DNA from: an uncultured Carboxylicivirga sp. | Lineage (GTDB): Bacteria > Bacteroidota > Bacteroidia > Bacteroidales > Marinilabiliaceae | DNA length: 64,000 bases | Reading direction: 5' to 3' | NCBI GenBank assembly: GCA_947503525.1 | Contig: CANNEA010000012.1 | Coordinates: 20,680-84,679 of the forward strand | In this document: piece after piece, positions 1-9,406 of the stretch | Layout of the letters: each line of letters opens with the position of its first letter | How positions within the stretch are numbered: the first letter of the stretch is position 1 | Made by a program: the position numbers and the translations under genes | The notes under the pieces: generated by a model | What the model was told of the DNA's origin: nothing | Seen by the model: the letters and a program-made list of their open reading frames with translations, nothing else | The model's database searches: none

Positions 1-1163
1 AGTTGGAAAAACAGTCGGCCATCAATTTTAAGAAAGCCTTATTGAAAACTCAAGTATCTCAATTAATATATTTAAGTGGTATTGTAAACGATAAGAATCT
101 TTCAAAGCATTTAAGTTCGCGACAGACTGTAGAAAATGTATTGGCTGATGGTGATTATGCATTTACTTGCTTGAGAGCCGGAATTATAATAGGTTCCGGA
201 AGTGCATCTTTTGAAATAATTCGCGATTTAGTTGAAAAACTGCCTGTTATGGTAACGCCTCGCTGGCTCAATACCAAATGTCAACCAATAGGTGTATCGG
301 ATGTCATTAAAATTCTAATTGATGTCATTAATAACAAACAATGCCATAATCAAAATTTCGATATAGGTGGTCCTGATGTATTAACCTATAAAGAAATGTT
401 ATTGATATTTGCCAAAGAGCGCGGTCTGAAACGATGGATTGGAACCTTACCGATTATGACACCTCGCTTATCTTCCTACTGGCTCTATTTTGTAACATCC
501 ACATCATATCGATTGGCTATAGCTCTAGTAAATAGTATGAAAGTTGAGGTTATTTGTAAAGACCGTCGGATTAATGAAATATTAAACTTTCAGACACTGA
601 GTTACAAGGAAAGTCTTAGAAAGGCTTTTGCTCGAATACAGCAAAATGAAGTGGTTTCCAGCTGGAAAGATGCGCTTATTAGTGGGGAGCTTAATATTAA
701 GGTTTCGGATTTTATCAATGTACCTGAATTTGGATGTTTTAAGGATGTAAGAGTTTTACCAATGGCTAGGCAAGATACAAGTATTGAAAGGGTATGGCGG
801 ATCGGCGGCCAAAGTGGATGGTATTACGCTAATTTTCTTTGGAAAATCAGAGGCTGTATTGATCGTTTAAGGGGTGGAGTAGGTTTACGCAGAGGAAGAA
901 ATCACATCAATAAGCTGGAAGTAGGGGACGCCCTTGATTTTTGGCGAGTGTTTTATGCCAACAAAGAGGAAGGCCGATTACTCTTATTTGCTGAAATGAA
1001 ACTACCGGGCGAAGCCTGGCTTGAGTTCAGGGTGGATCAAGGTCAAATGGTTCAAACTGCCACCTTTCGTCCCAAAGGTTTGTGGGGCCGTTTATATTGG
1101 TACTCAGTTTTGCCTTTTCATGGATTTATTTTTAAGGGCATGTTAAAAGCAATTGTTGCTTAA
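1..1163 (+). CDS. SDR-family NAD(P)-binding protein with C-terminal DUF2867 domain, 5' truncated by window edge
   Basis: The readable part is 386 residues from a TTG at position 3, but this is not the real start: the Rossmann GxxGxxG of the family is missing, so the gene begins left of the window. The first ~220 residues look like an atypical short-chain dehydrogenase/epimerase (YbjT type), with LIYLSGI and an FDIGGPDVLTYKEM stretch typical of the NmrA/YbjT-like group. The last ~140 residues (WRIGGQSGWYYAN ... WGRLYWYSVLPFHGFIFKGM) match DUF2867, which is commonly fused to such SDR domains in Bacteroidota. The substrate is unknown. It converges on uvrA with an 11-base gap and no clear terminator. 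Confidence 0.8.
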   Translation, partial: LEKQSAINFKKALLKTQVSQLIYLSGIVNDKNLSKHLSSRQTVENVLADGDYAFTCLRAGIIIGSGSASFEIIRDLVEKLPVMVTPRWLNTKCQPIGVSDVIKILIDVINNKQCHNQNFDIGGPDVLTYKEMLLIFAKERGLKRWIGTLPIMTPRLSSYWLYFVTSTSYRLAIALVNSMKVEVICKDRRINEILNFQTLSYKESLRKAFARIQQNEVVSSWKDALISGELNIKVSDFINVPEFGCFKDVRVLPMARQDTSIERVWRIGGQSGWYYANFLWKIRGCIDRLRGGVGLRRGRNHINKLEVGDALDFWRVFYANKEEGRLLLFAEMKLPGEAWLEFRVDQGQMVQTATFRPKGLWGRLYWYSVLPFHGFIFKGMLKAIVA

Positions 1164-1173
1164 TCGGATTGAT

Positions 1174-4038
1174 CTACTTCTTTTTTAATTCGTCCTTAAG
1201 AAATTGAGCTGTATAGCTAGTTTTATGTTTGGCTACTTTTTCCGGAGTCCCCTCACATAACAATTCTCCACCAAATCTACCACCATCTTTACCTATATCA
1301 ATGATATGATCGGCTACTTTTATGACGTCCAGATTGTGTTCAATCACCAAAACGGTATTGCCTTTTTCTACTAATCGGTTAAGCACTTCAAGTAGTACCC
1401 GAATGTCCTCAAAGTGCAGGCCTGTGGTAGGCTCATCTAATATATAAATGGTTTTACCGGTATCTCGTTTTGCTAACTCTGTTGCTAATTTTACTCTTTG
1501 ACTTTCGCCGCCGGATAAAGTAGTAGATGGTTGTCCCAAGGTGATGTACCCTAAACCAACATCCTGAAGAGTTTTTATAATTTTTATCAGTTTTGGAATG
1601 TGTTCGAAGAAGTCAACCGCCTGGTTGATGGTCATGTTTAACACATCACTTATTGATTTACCTTTGTAACGTACTTCCAATGTTTCGCGATTGTAACGTT
1701 TTCCGCTACATTCAGGACATTCAACCATAACATCAGGAAGAAAATTCATTTCAATAACTTGAACTCCACCACCTTTACAAGTTTCACATCGTCCACCAGT
1801 CACATTAAAAGAGAAGCGACCTGGCTTATAAGCTCTGATCTTTGCTTCAGGCAGCTCAGCAAATAGTTTACGAATTTCGTCAAACATCTTTGTGTAGGTA
1901 GCCGGATTTGAACGTGGCGTTCTTCCCAAAGGCTTCTGGTCAACATCAACTACCTTGTCCAGATTATCTAAGCCATCTACAGATTTATAGGGTAGTGGAT
2001 CTTTTACGGCATTGTAAAAGTATTGGTTAAGAATAGGGTAGAGGGTCTCATTAATTAAGGACGATTTACCACTGCCAGATACTCCCGTAACGCAGATGAA
2101 TTTGCCCAGAGGAATCTTTACATTAAGATTTTTAAGGTTGTGACCTGTTGCCCCTTTAATCGTAATAAACTTGCCATTACCCGTCCGTCGCTTTTTCGGA
2201 ATTTCAATCTTCTTTCTTCCGGTCAGGTAATCTGAAGTTAAAGACTGCTTTTGCATTATTTCCATTGGTGTTCCTGCGGCAACAACTTCTCCACCATGTC
2301 TGCCTGCATGTGGTCCCATGTCAAGCACATAATCTGCTGCCATCATCATATCCTGATCGTGCTCCACAACCAAAACAGAGTTGCCGATATCTCGAAGCTG
2401 ACACAGCGACTTAATCAATCTGTGATTGTCTCTTTGATGTAAGCCAATACTTGGTTCATCAAGAATGTAAAGTACATTAACCAGTTGTGATCCAATTTGT
2501 GTGGCCAATCGTATACGCTGACTTTCTCCGCCAGATAATGTCATAGCACCACGATTAAGCGATAAATACTCTAAACCAACATCAATTAGAAAACCCAAAC
2601 GGCTTCTGATTTCTTTTAGAACTTCATGTCCTATGGTGCGTTGCTTTTTGCTTAGGCGATCCTCAAGATTATTGAACCAGGTATTAAGCAGGCCCAAATC
2701 CATTTCAGCAAGTTCAGCAATGTTTTTGTCATCAATTTTAAAATGCAATGCTTCACGATTTAAGCGAAGTCCATTACATTCATCACAATCAGTATGTTTA
2801 ATAAATTGTTTAGCCCATTTTCTGGCTTTCATCGACGTGTCATTATCCTGCTGGTCAAGAATGTATTTAATTACTCCTTCAAAACTGAGGTAATAGTTGG
2901 ATGAAGTTCCTAATGGTGTATTTTTTAAAGTTATGGGTTCGCTCGATCCATGAAGAATTGTGTCAATTGCTTCTTCCGGAATATTTTTAATTGGTGTATC
3001 TAAAGTAAATCCGTGTTTCTCTCCGATGGCTTCAATCTGCCAAAAAATGAGGTTGTTTTTATACTTACCTAAGGGAGCAATGCCGCCTTTTTTAATAGTG
3101 GATTTATTATCAGGAACAATCTTGTCGAAGTCTACCTCGTCAATTGTGCCTAAGCCTTTACATTTTGAGCAAGCTCCCTGAGGAGAATTAAAGGAAAAGG
3201 AGTGTGGTGCAGGTTCGTTGTAGGATATGCCACTTGTTGGGCACATTAATTGGCGACTATAATAGCGTTGTTCATCACTTTCTGCATCAACCAACATCAT
3301 AATACCCTTGCCATGATGCATGGCTAGTTTAATACTTTCTTTAAGTCTTTTGGAGTCATCAGCTGAGACTTTTACACGATCCACCACCATTTCAATAAAG
3401 TGGTTTTTATAGCGATCGAGTTTCATGCCATGGACCACTTCTTTAATTTCGCCATCTACTCTAACATGTAAAAATCCTTTTTTTCTAATCTGCTCGAATA
3501 ATTCTTTATAATGTCCTTTACGACCTTTAACTAAAGGAGCTACTATGTAAGCTTTTTTGTTATTGAATTGAGCCAGTATCAAATCAAGAATTTGCTCATC
3601 GGTATATTTAACCATGAGCTCGCCAGTTTTGTATGAGTAGGCCTGACCAGCGCGAGCATACAACAAACGGAGGAAATCGTAAATTTCTGTTGTGGTACCT
3701 ACCGTTGATCTCGGATTTTTACCAGTGGTTTTCTGTTCGATGGATATGACCGGACTTAGCCCTGTTATTTTATCAACGTCAGGTCGTTCCATATTGCCCA
3801 AAAACTGTCGGGCATAAGCTGAAAAAGTTTCTATATATCGGCGTTGTCCTTCGGCATAAATGGTGTCAAACGCAAGTGAGGATTTGCCACTTCCGCTTAA
3901 ACCAGTGATAACAACAAGTTGATCTCGTGGAATAGTAACATCAATATTCTGAAGGTTATGCACACGTGCACCAAATACATCAATCCTGCCAGAATCTTCT
4001 ATTGCAGCGGTATTTTGACTTGCTGTTTTTTTCACCAT
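1174..4038 (-). CDS. uvrA: Excinuclease ABC subunit A
   Basis: UvrA is the DNA-damage recognition ATPase of nucleotide excision repair; it loads UvrB at lesions. At 954 residues it has the normal length. Two ABC ATPase modules are present: Walker A GLSGSGKSSLAFDT near the N-terminus and GVSGSGKSSLINET in the C-terminal half, each followed by a signature LSGGESQR and a Walker B ILDEPS/ILDEPT. Zinc-binding CxxC pairs are visible (CSKCKGLG, CDECNGL, CETCKGGG, CPECSGK). The start MVKKTASQN is followed by the conserved IDVFGARVHNLQNIDV. A -7-like element (TATCTTTG read on the minus strand, 4057-4064) lies just upstream. It is probably a single-gene unit. Confidence 0.98.
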   Translation of the reverse strand: MVKKTASQNTAAIEDSGRIDVFGARVHNLQNIDVTIPRDQLVVITGLSGSGKSSLAFDTIYAEGQRRYIETFSAYARQFLGNMERPDVDKITGLSPVISIEQKTTGKNPRSTVGTTTEIYDFLRLLYARAGQAYSYKTGELMVKYTDEQILDLILAQFNNKKAYIVAPLVKGRKGHYKELFEQIRKKGFLHVRVDGEIKEVVHGMKLDRYKNHFIEMVVDRVKVSADDSKRLKESIKLAMHHGKGIMMLVDAESDEQRYYSRQLMCPTSGISYNEPAPHSFSFNSPQGACSKCKGLGTIDEVDFDKIVPDNKSTIKKGGIAPLGKYKNNLIFWQIEAIGEKHGFTLDTPIKNIPEEAIDTILHGSSEPITLKNTPLGTSSNYYLSFEGVIKYILDQQDNDTSMKARKWAKQFIKHTDCDECNGLRLNREALHFKIDDKNIAELAEMDLGLLNTWFNNLEDRLSKKQRTIGHEVLKEIRSRLGFLIDVGLEYLSLNRGAMTLSGGESQRIRLATQIGSQLVNVLYILDEPSIGLHQRDNHRLIKSLCQLRDIGNSVLVVEHDQDMMMAADYVLDMGPHAGRHGGEVVAAGTPMEIMQKQSLTSDYLTGRKKIEIPKKRRTGNGKFITIKGATGHNLKNLNVKIPLGKFICVTGVSGSGKSSLINETLYPILNQYFYNAVKDPLPYKSVDGLDNLDKVVDVDQKPLGRTPRSNPATYTKMFDEIRKLFAELPEAKIRAYKPGRFSFNVTGGRCETCKGGGVQVIEMNFLPDVMVECPECSGKRYNRETLEVRYKGKSISDVLNMTINQAVDFFEHIPKLIKIIKTLQDVGLGYITLGQPSTTLSGGESQRVKLATELAKRDTGKTIYILDEPTTGLHFEDIRVLLEVLNRLVEKGNTVLVIEHNLDVIKVADHIIDIGKDGGRFGGELLCEGTPEKVAKHKTSYTAQFLKDELKKK

Positions 4039-4056
4039 TTATATTTTTTAGAAGCG

Positions 4057-4064
4057 CAAAGATA
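4057..4064 (-). promoter_or_regulatory. Candidate Bacteroidota -7 element for uvrA
   Basis: Read on the minus strand this is TATCTTTG, matching TAnnTTTG, about 18 bases upstream of the uvrA start codon. No good -33 TTTG lies at the expected distance, so only the -7 half is supported. Confidence 0.4.
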
Positions 4065-4133
4065 AGAAATCTTTTTACGCTTAAATGTAAACGGTAGGAG
4101 ATGAGAACTTGTTTATAAGAGGCAGTAAAAAAA

Positions 4134-4158
4134 GAGGGAGCTATTATGAAACTCCCTC
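4134..4158 (-). terminator. Intrinsic terminator of the M56/M23 gene
   Basis: A perfect 7-bp stem GAGGGAG/CTCCCTC (4134-4140 with 4152-4158). On the minus strand it is followed by a run of seven T (4127-4133). It lies 8 bases after the stop of the M56/M23 protease gene. Confidence 0.85.
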
Positions 4159-4165
4159 ATTTAGT

Positions 4166-5935
4166 TTATTTAAAGTACTCTTCAGGATTGACGTATTCTC
4201 CATCTTTCTTAAGCTCAAAATGCAAATGGGGTCCTGTGGAGAGTCCAGTGGAACCGAGGTAGGCAATAACATCACCTTGTTTTACGGTTTGTCCCTCTTT
4301 TACATTGTAAGCATTTAACTGTGCATATAGCGATGAAAAACCATTTTCGTGATCAATGATTAAGAATTTACCATAGCCTTTACCTTCTTCTGGGTTCAGT
4401 TTAATGTTTCTGACTGTTCCATCCGCTATGGCTAACACTCCAGTATTAAGTGGTGCTACGTAATCAATTCCATTGTGCATCATTTTTACTTTTTTGATAG
4501 GATGCATTCTCATACCAAATCTTGAACTAACCTTAGTTAAATCTTGGTTTCTTATCGGAGCGATGAATTTTGCACTACTTGCCTCCTCAATATCAACTCC
4601 ATTCATATTTTTAGGTGAAACTATTGCTATGCGCTGTTGATACATTTCATTAAGCATAGTTTGTTCGGCAGTATTACAGTCCGAGTATACTTTATTATAC
4701 GTTTTCTTAGCAACAATTTCTTTGGCTTCAGTATAGGCTTGGCTTACTTCGTTAAGTAAGCCATTGGCATCTTCTTCTGAAGTTGAAACATCCCGTTGTA
4801 AACGCACAACTCCATCACATGTGTTCTTTTCAAAATTACTTTTCGAAAGTAAGAATTGTAATACAGCGGGCTGAACTTCATTGATCTTAGCTGGCCGGTT
4901 ATCCATTAGTAATTGGCCATTTTTATTAATTAAAATCTCAAAACTGGCTGAATGATTAGTTGATGATGGATTGTGAAAATTCTTCATTTCTTCATTCGAT
5001 TTAGGCCATTTCAGTTCATTCTGAATCGAAGCTAATATCGAATGGTTTGTTTTAGATATACTTGTTCCTGAAATAGCGACAATTAATAATGCCATTGCAA
5101 TTGGTGCAATCAACAGGAATCGTTTTAAAGGATGTGATTTATGTGTTGACATAAGTATTCGTTTTTTGATGAGTTTATATGAGAAAGGACTCATCAGAGG
5201 CGAATAGTTTCCTTGGACTGATTGTTGCACAACTAATTGAAAATACTCTCCTACAGAATTACTTTTCTGAGTTGCTTCACGATCAGCCTGATATTCATGA
5301 ACCTCTTCAAGAGCCTTTCGGTATAAATAAATAAATGGATTCACCCAAAAAACAATTTGCATAATTTCAATGAAGAGTCTGTCCAACGAATGCTTGTGTC
5401 TGATATGACTCAATTCGTGTTCGAAAATGCGTTTGCCGTTTGATGAATTCCAAATGCTTTGGGAAATAAAGATATAACGAAAGAAAGAAAAGGTATAGTG
5501 CTGGTTAAATAGCACCAGCGTGTATTGTTTATGATTTATTTTTTCATTGGCATTAATGGTTTTGTGCAATTGGTAAATATGTTTAATAAAACGATATAGG
5601 AAGATCAATGTAATGCAGACCGGAATTAATAACCACCAATAATGATGAGTGTTATTCACCACGTTTTGTGTATTCTCCAATATGGTAAACTCTTCTGTGA
5701 ATGTGAATTCGTTAAAAGAGTCCTGTAATGAAGTAATAATGGGCAGTTCATTATTATCCGTTACATTAATGTTGACTTTAACAAATGGAAATAGATATGA
5801 GAAGATGAAGCTTATCAGTAAATAGAAGCGATTCAGAGAGAAAAATGATTCTCTTCTGAGGAATGCATGATACATCACATATAACAATCCCGAAACTATT
5901 GTGCTTTTTATTAGATATAATCCAATCGCTTCCAT
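4166..5935 (-). CDS. BlaR1/MecR1-type M56 membrane metalloprotease fused to an M23 (LytM) domain
   Basis: 589 residues. The N-terminus has hydrophobic segments and the M56 zinc motif HELSH within FEHELSHIRHKHSLDRL, followed by the helix region usual in BlaR1/MecR1. A further membrane helix (FLLIAPIAMALLIVAISG) follows. The last ~130 residues are a LytM/M23 domain: RFGMRMHPIKKVKMMHNGID and GPHLHFELKKDG supply the H...D and HxH zinc ligands. In the classic system the M56 protein senses cell-wall stress and triggers cleavage of the BlaI repressor. Here the penicillin-sensor domain is replaced by a putative periplasmic peptidoglycan hydrolase/binder. Its start codon overlaps the stop of the blaI-like gene by one base, so the two are translationally coupled. 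Confidence 0.93.
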   Translation of the reverse strand: MEAIGLYLIKSTIVSGLLYVMYHAFLRRESFFSLNRFYLLISFIFSYLFPFVKVNINVTDNNELPIITSLQDSFNEFTFTEEFTILENTQNVVNNTHHYWWLLIPVCITLIFLYRFIKHIYQLHKTINANEKINHKQYTLVLFNQHYTFSFFRYIFISQSIWNSSNGKRIFEHELSHIRHKHSLDRLFIEIMQIVFWVNPFIYLYRKALEEVHEYQADREATQKSNSVGEYFQLVVQQSVQGNYSPLMSPFSYKLIKKRILMSTHKSHPLKRFLLIAPIAMALLIVAISGTSISKTNHSILASIQNELKWPKSNEEMKNFHNPSSTNHSASFEILINKNGQLLMDNRPAKINEVQPAVLQFLLSKSNFEKNTCDGVVRLQRDVSTSEEDANGLLNEVSQAYTEAKEIVAKKTYNKVYSDCNTAEQTMLNEMYQQRIAIVSPKNMNGVDIEEASSAKFIAPIRNQDLTKVSSRFGMRMHPIKKVKMMHNGIDYVAPLNTGVLAIADGTVRNIKLNPEEGKGYGKFLIIDHENGFSSLYAQLNAYNVKEGQTVKQGDVIAYLGSTGLSTGPHLHFELKKDGEYVNPEEYFK

Positions 5936-6309
5936 TATTTCCGTTTTTCAGAAATTTGTTGATCAATTAAAGTCTTTATCTCTTCAAGTTCGCTGATAGA
6001 CAGGTTACTTTCTTTGGTGAAAAAAGAAGCAAACTGTTTCTGAGAGTTATTGAAGAAATTTTGTACCATAGTTTTAAGATAACGTTTAGAATAATCTTCC
6101 TTTTTAATCAATGGATAGTATTCATTCACTTTACCATATGTGTTAAAGGCAATGGCCTTCTTTTTTACCAAAACTCTAACAACCGTTGATACGGTAGTAT
6201 ATGCCGGTTTTGGTTCAGGGTACTGTTCTACAACGTCTTTCAGAAATCCTTTTTCAATTTTCCAGAGAAACTGCATAACCTGTTCTTCTGCTTTCGTTAA
6301 TTCTATCAT
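5935..6309 (-). CDS. BlaI/MecI/CopY-family transcriptional repressor
   Basis: Penicillinase-repressor type winged-helix protein of 124 residues. MIELTKAEEQVMQFLWKIEKGF is the standard N-terminus of the family, followed by YTTVSTVVRVLVKKK (recognition helix region). A longer reading from 6357 adds 16 unusual residues, but the promoter -7 element at 6327-6334 lies inside that extension, so the start at 6309 is preferred. It is the first gene of a two-gene unit with the M56-M23 protease, the usual repressor/sensor-protease pairing. Two palindromic operators lie immediately upstream, so it is expected to repress itself. Confidence 0.93.
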   Translation of the reverse strand: MIELTKAEEQVMQFLWKIEKGFLKDVVEQYPEPKPAYTTVSTVVRVLVKKKAIAFNTYGKVNEYYPLIKKEDYSKRYLKTMVQNFFNNSQKQFASFFTKESNLSISELEEIKTLIDQQISEKRK

Positions 6310-6326
6310 TTCCCAAATGTTTGCGA

Positions 6327-6358
6327 CAAATATATAACTATAAATATAGTCATGCAAT
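6327..6358 (-). promoter_or_regulatory. Promoter of the blaI-like/M56 operon with an operator in the spacer
   Basis: On the minus strand: ATTG (6355-6358), a 20-base spacer and TATATTTG (6327-6334), a good Bacteroidota promoter. The spacer contains the palindrome ACTATA-2-TATAGT at 6337-6350. A repressor bound there would directly block the -33/-7 region. Confidence 0.75.
6337..6350. promoter_or_regulatory. BlaI-type operator, copy 1
   Basis: Inverted repeat ACTATA-AA-TATAGT, 14 bases, lying between the -33 and -7 elements of the blaI-like gene. BlaI/MecI dimers bind short AT-rich dyads of this kind. An identical copy lies 40 bases away. Confidence 0.75.
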
Positions 6359-6376
6359 TATTTTAATAGTTTTATT

Positions 6377-6390
6377 ACTATAAATATAGT
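6377..6390. promoter_or_regulatory. BlaI-type operator, copy 2
   Basis: Exact second copy of ACTATA-AA-TATAGT. Centre-to-centre distance to copy 1 is 40 bases, close to four helical turns, which suits cooperative binding of two repressor dimers on one face of the DNA. Confidence 0.7.
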
Positions 6391-6445
6391 CATAGGTCTG
6401 GCACGCTATTTATAATATGAGAATTTCGAGAGGAAAAAAACAAAA

Positions 6446-6474
6446 AGGGCAACCGCATTTTTGCAAGTTGCCCT
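6446..6474 (-). terminator. Terminator of the lytic transglycosylase gene
   Basis: Stem AGGGCAAC (6446-6453) with GTTGCCCT (6467-6474), followed on the minus strand by a T-rich tail. It lies 24 bases downstream of the transglycosylase stop codon. Confidence 0.85.
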
Positions 6475-6498
6475 ATTAATATCTAATTGTATAACTGA

Positions 6499-7539
6499 TT
6501 AACTTTCTGTCTTTGTTGAGTCACTTTCTGAAGTCTCGTTTTGGACAAGTTTATCAGACTGGGGAAGCATGATCGAATAGCTCTTTTTTGCCGTGTTGGT
6601 TAAATAAGCTTCTCTTAACCAAGGATTCAAATCTTTAAGTTCCTTATAGGTAATGTTGTGTTTAATCGCAAAATCAGGGAAACTAGGAACGCCATTGTTT
6701 AGTTCAATAGTTTTGGTTTCCATTGGTTGGTAGAGATCTTCTGATTTAACATGAAAGCCGTAATGGTCTGGTTTTGATAGTATCTCTTTAATTGCAATAA
6801 TTCTATAAACATAACGACCGGTTTCTTCATTAAGCAATAAATCGAAATAGTTATCCACTTTTTGCCGGCTCAATTGGCGGTTTATACCACTTCTGCCCGC
6901 ATTATAGGATGCAGCTGCTAATGTCCAGCTACCGTAATGGTCGTACATCTTTTTTAAATATTTACATGCTGCTTCCGTTGATTTTTCAATATGATAGCGC
7001 TCGTCTACTTCTTTACTTACTTCCAAACCATACTCCTTACCGGTGGTTTTCATAAATTGCCATAAGCCAACTGCTCCGGCAGGAGATTGTGCCCGTGACA
7101 TTAATCCACTTTCGATTAATGACAAATACTTGAAATCATCAGGAACACCATTTTTCTTCAGGATTGGTTCAATGATAGGAAAGTATCTGTTAGCTCTTTT
7201 AATAAACAAAACAGTCTGCGATTGCCAGTAAGTGTTTACCAATAACTCCCGGTCAAAACTTTCTTTTACATCATAACGGTTGATGGGTACCTCCTCATTG
7301 GCGAATGTCATTTGATTAGGTATGTCAAGCGAAAAAATGGCATACTTACCTGTTTCATTAATTTCAGTCGTCGGTTTTTCTGGTTCAGCAGAAAAGGTAA
7401 ATAATTGAAAGGCAATTACCACAGCTATGAATGCTGTTGATACTGATAATAGTTTTGTGTAAAAATTCGCTCTCATACTCCGTCCCATTGCTTCTTTTTT
7501 TAAGGCTTTCAAAAATATATCTTTAGTGAAATAAACCAA
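6499..7539 (-). CDS. Lytic transglycosylase (SLT domain, MltD-like)
   Basis: Periplasmic murein lytic transglycosylase of up to 346 residues. An N-terminal membrane/signal segment (KLLSVSTAFIAVVIAFQLFTF) is followed by the SLT fold: SLIESG with the catalytic Glu, SPAGAVGLWQFM, and AAASYNAGRSG, all hallmark motifs of the MltD/family-1 group. After the SLT domain there is a LysM-like tail (PDFAIKHNITYKELKDLNPWL). The first 17 residues before MGRSMRANFYTK may not be translated; MGRS at about 7488 is a good alternative start. It lies next to the BlaI/M56-M23 pair but has its own terminator. Confidence 0.93.
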   Translation of the reverse strand: MVYFTKDIFLKALKKEAMGRSMRANFYTKLLSVSTAFIAVVIAFQLFTFSAEPEKPTTEINETGKYAIFSLDIPNQMTFANEEVPINRYDVKESFDRELLVNTYWQSQTVLFIKRANRYFPIIEPILKKNGVPDDFKYLSLIESGLMSRAQSPAGAVGLWQFMKTTGKEYGLEVSKEVDERYHIEKSTEAACKYLKKMYDHYGSWTLAAASYNAGRSGINRQLSRQKVDNYFDLLLNEETGRYVYRIIAIKEILSKPDHYGFHVKSEDLYQPMETKTIELNNGVPSFPDFAIKHNITYKELKDLNPWLREAYLTNTAKKSYSIMLPQSDKLVQNETSESDSTKTES

Positions 7540-7697
7540 AAATTATGCCGTAATTATTGTTTTTAAATAGTACGCTAGTCTTTTAAAAATGTTCGCCTAA
7601 TCAGTTAAAAAGTTTTTTCATCAAAAGTGTTGGCAATCTACTTTGCTTAAAACAATATTGTTAGTAAGTTGTAAATTAATATTCTGAACGTCATTTT

Positions 7698-9362
7698 ATG
7701 AGTAAAAAAGCAAAAGGATATGTCTTTTTCATTGTGCCACTTATTATTTTAAGTGCTTTATTGGCTTGTAATCCGGTTTCAGATCAATTAATAATTTTGA
7801 ATCAAGAGGAGAAATTATGGCTTAAACAGCATGAAAATATTGTTCTGGCTGTTGATAACACATACGCACCATTGAATTTCAAAGGGGAAGATGGTGAATT
7901 GACCGGTTTGAATATTGATTTGGTTCATTTAATGGAACAACGTATTGGAATAAAGATTAAGCTGGAAGGATCAAATTGGAATGAAGCTTTAAATAAAGCA
8001 ATGAATCATGAAGTTGATGGATTAATTAATGCGTCACCCCTTGAAGAACGCAAAAGCAAGCTTAATTTCACTAATGAATTTTTTAAGGATCCATTAGCTT
8101 TAGTAACCTATAAAGGAAATGAGATTCGAAGTTTTGAAAATATCAAATTTCAGAGGATTGCAGCAAAAAAAGGGAGTCAACATTTACACCTTCTTAAAAG
8201 TAAGATACCACAGCATTTGATTATATCTATCAATACATTAGATGAAGGGATTGATTTGTTATCCACAAAAAGGATTGATGGTATATATGATGATTTAGCT
8301 CCGTTATACCATATCATTTCGTCGATGGGCTATAGCAATCTTAAAGTGGCATTTGTTGAACCTAATAAGGTGGGAGCCCGTATTGCTGTTAGAAATGATG
8401 ATCTGATTTTACTAGGAATTCTCAATAAAGCCATTAAAAGTATATCGTCGGAAGAGCGCTTAAGAATTCAGAATAAATGGTTGGCTTTTACACCTAAACG
8501 TGATTATACAGTTTATTATATTACGATAGGAATTCTCGTGGCTGTTGTGTTGCTGATAAGTTTATGGACCTGGTCATTAACAGCGATGGTTAAAAGACGA
8601 ACCACAGAGTTAGAAGAAGAACTTGTTAGGAGAAAGGAAGCCGAGGTACAGCTTATTAGATCTAAAGAAAAGGCTGAAGAAAGTGATCGATTGAAGTCGG
8701 CTTTCTTAGCTAATATCAGCCATGAAATCCGAACTCCTATGAATAGTATATTTGGTTTCTCAGAGCTCTTGCAGGTTAATGATTTTTCAAGAGAAGAACA
8801 ATCGAAGTATTTGAGTCTTATACTAAGTAGTGCAAAGCAATTGCTTTCTATTATTAATGATTTGGTTAATATTTCTAAACTTGAAGCTAATCTGGTAACA
8901 GTTGACAAAAGTAAGGTGGATGTTACAAAGATGATGGAAGATTTGAAGTCAATTTTTAAGTTAGAAACCAAAAATCAAAATATTGAACTCTCATACGAAT
9001 GTACTATCAATGGAACCAGCCATTTTAATATTGATGAAGTAAAAGTGAAACAGGTTCTTACAAACCTGATTAGCAACTCGATAAAAAACACTGAGAAGGG
9101 ATTTGTGAATTTTGGTATTAAGCATGAGAATAGTCACTTACTCCAGTTTTATGTAAAGGATAGTGGTACAGGTATTAACCCAGATGATCATAAAAATATA
9201 TTTAATCGCTTTTGGAAGGTAAATAATGGATCAAATGAAAGTGGAACAGGTTTGGGTTTGGCCATTTCAAAGGCACATGTGGAGTTGATGGGTGGCGAGA
9301 TATGGGTCGAATCGAAATTAGGTGATGGGGCTGCGTTTTATTTTACGATAGCAATTGAGTAG
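7698..9362 (+). CDS. Sensor histidine kinase with periplasmic solute-binding (SBP_bac_3) domain
   Basis: 554 residues. A hydrophobic N-terminus ends in ILSALLAC, a possible lipobox (Cys ~24). Residues ~35-265 form a family-3 solute-binding domain (YAPLNFKGEDGELTGLNIDL, VDGLINASPLEERK) as in BvgS-like sensors. A transmembrane helix lies at ~270-296, then a short coiled segment, HisKA with the phospho-acceptor His ~342 in FLANISHEIRTPMN, and HATPase_c with N and G boxes (ISNSIKN, GTGLGLAI). There is no receiver or output domain, so the response regulator must be elsewhere. The ligand is unknown; amino acids or small organic solutes are typical of the fold. Confidence 0.92.
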   Translation: MSKKAKGYVFFIVPLIILSALLACNPVSDQLIILNQEEKLWLKQHENIVLAVDNTYAPLNFKGEDGELTGLNIDLVHLMEQRIGIKIKLEGSNWNEALNKAMNHEVDGLINASPLEERKSKLNFTNEFFKDPLALVTYKGNEIRSFENIKFQRIAAKKGSQHLHLLKSKIPQHLIISINTLDEGIDLLSTKRIDGIYDDLAPLYHIISSMGYSNLKVAFVEPNKVGARIAVRNDDLILLGILNKAIKSISSEERLRIQNKWLAFTPKRDYTVYYITIGILVAVVLLISLWTWSLTAMVKRRTTELEEELVRRKEAEVQLIRSKEKAEESDRLKSAFLANISHEIRTPMNSIFGFSELLQVNDFSREEQSKYLSLILSSAKQLLSIINDLVNISKLEANLVTVDKSKVDVTKMMEDLKSIFKLETKNQNIELSYECTINGTSHFNIDEVKVKQVLTNLISNSIKNTEKGFVNFGIKHENSHLLQFYVKDSGTGINPDDHKNIFNRFWKVNNGSNESGTGLGLAISKAHVELMGGEIWVESKLGDGAAFYFTIAIE

Positions 9363-9406
9363 AGGCATGAATTAGCCTATGTTTTATTAAAGCATAAAGG
9401 AATAGG

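Noticed and set aside
2251..3181. Plus-strand ORFs of 63-86 codons opposite uvrA
   Set aside because: They are antisense shadows of a well-supported gene, with no protein character or start signals.
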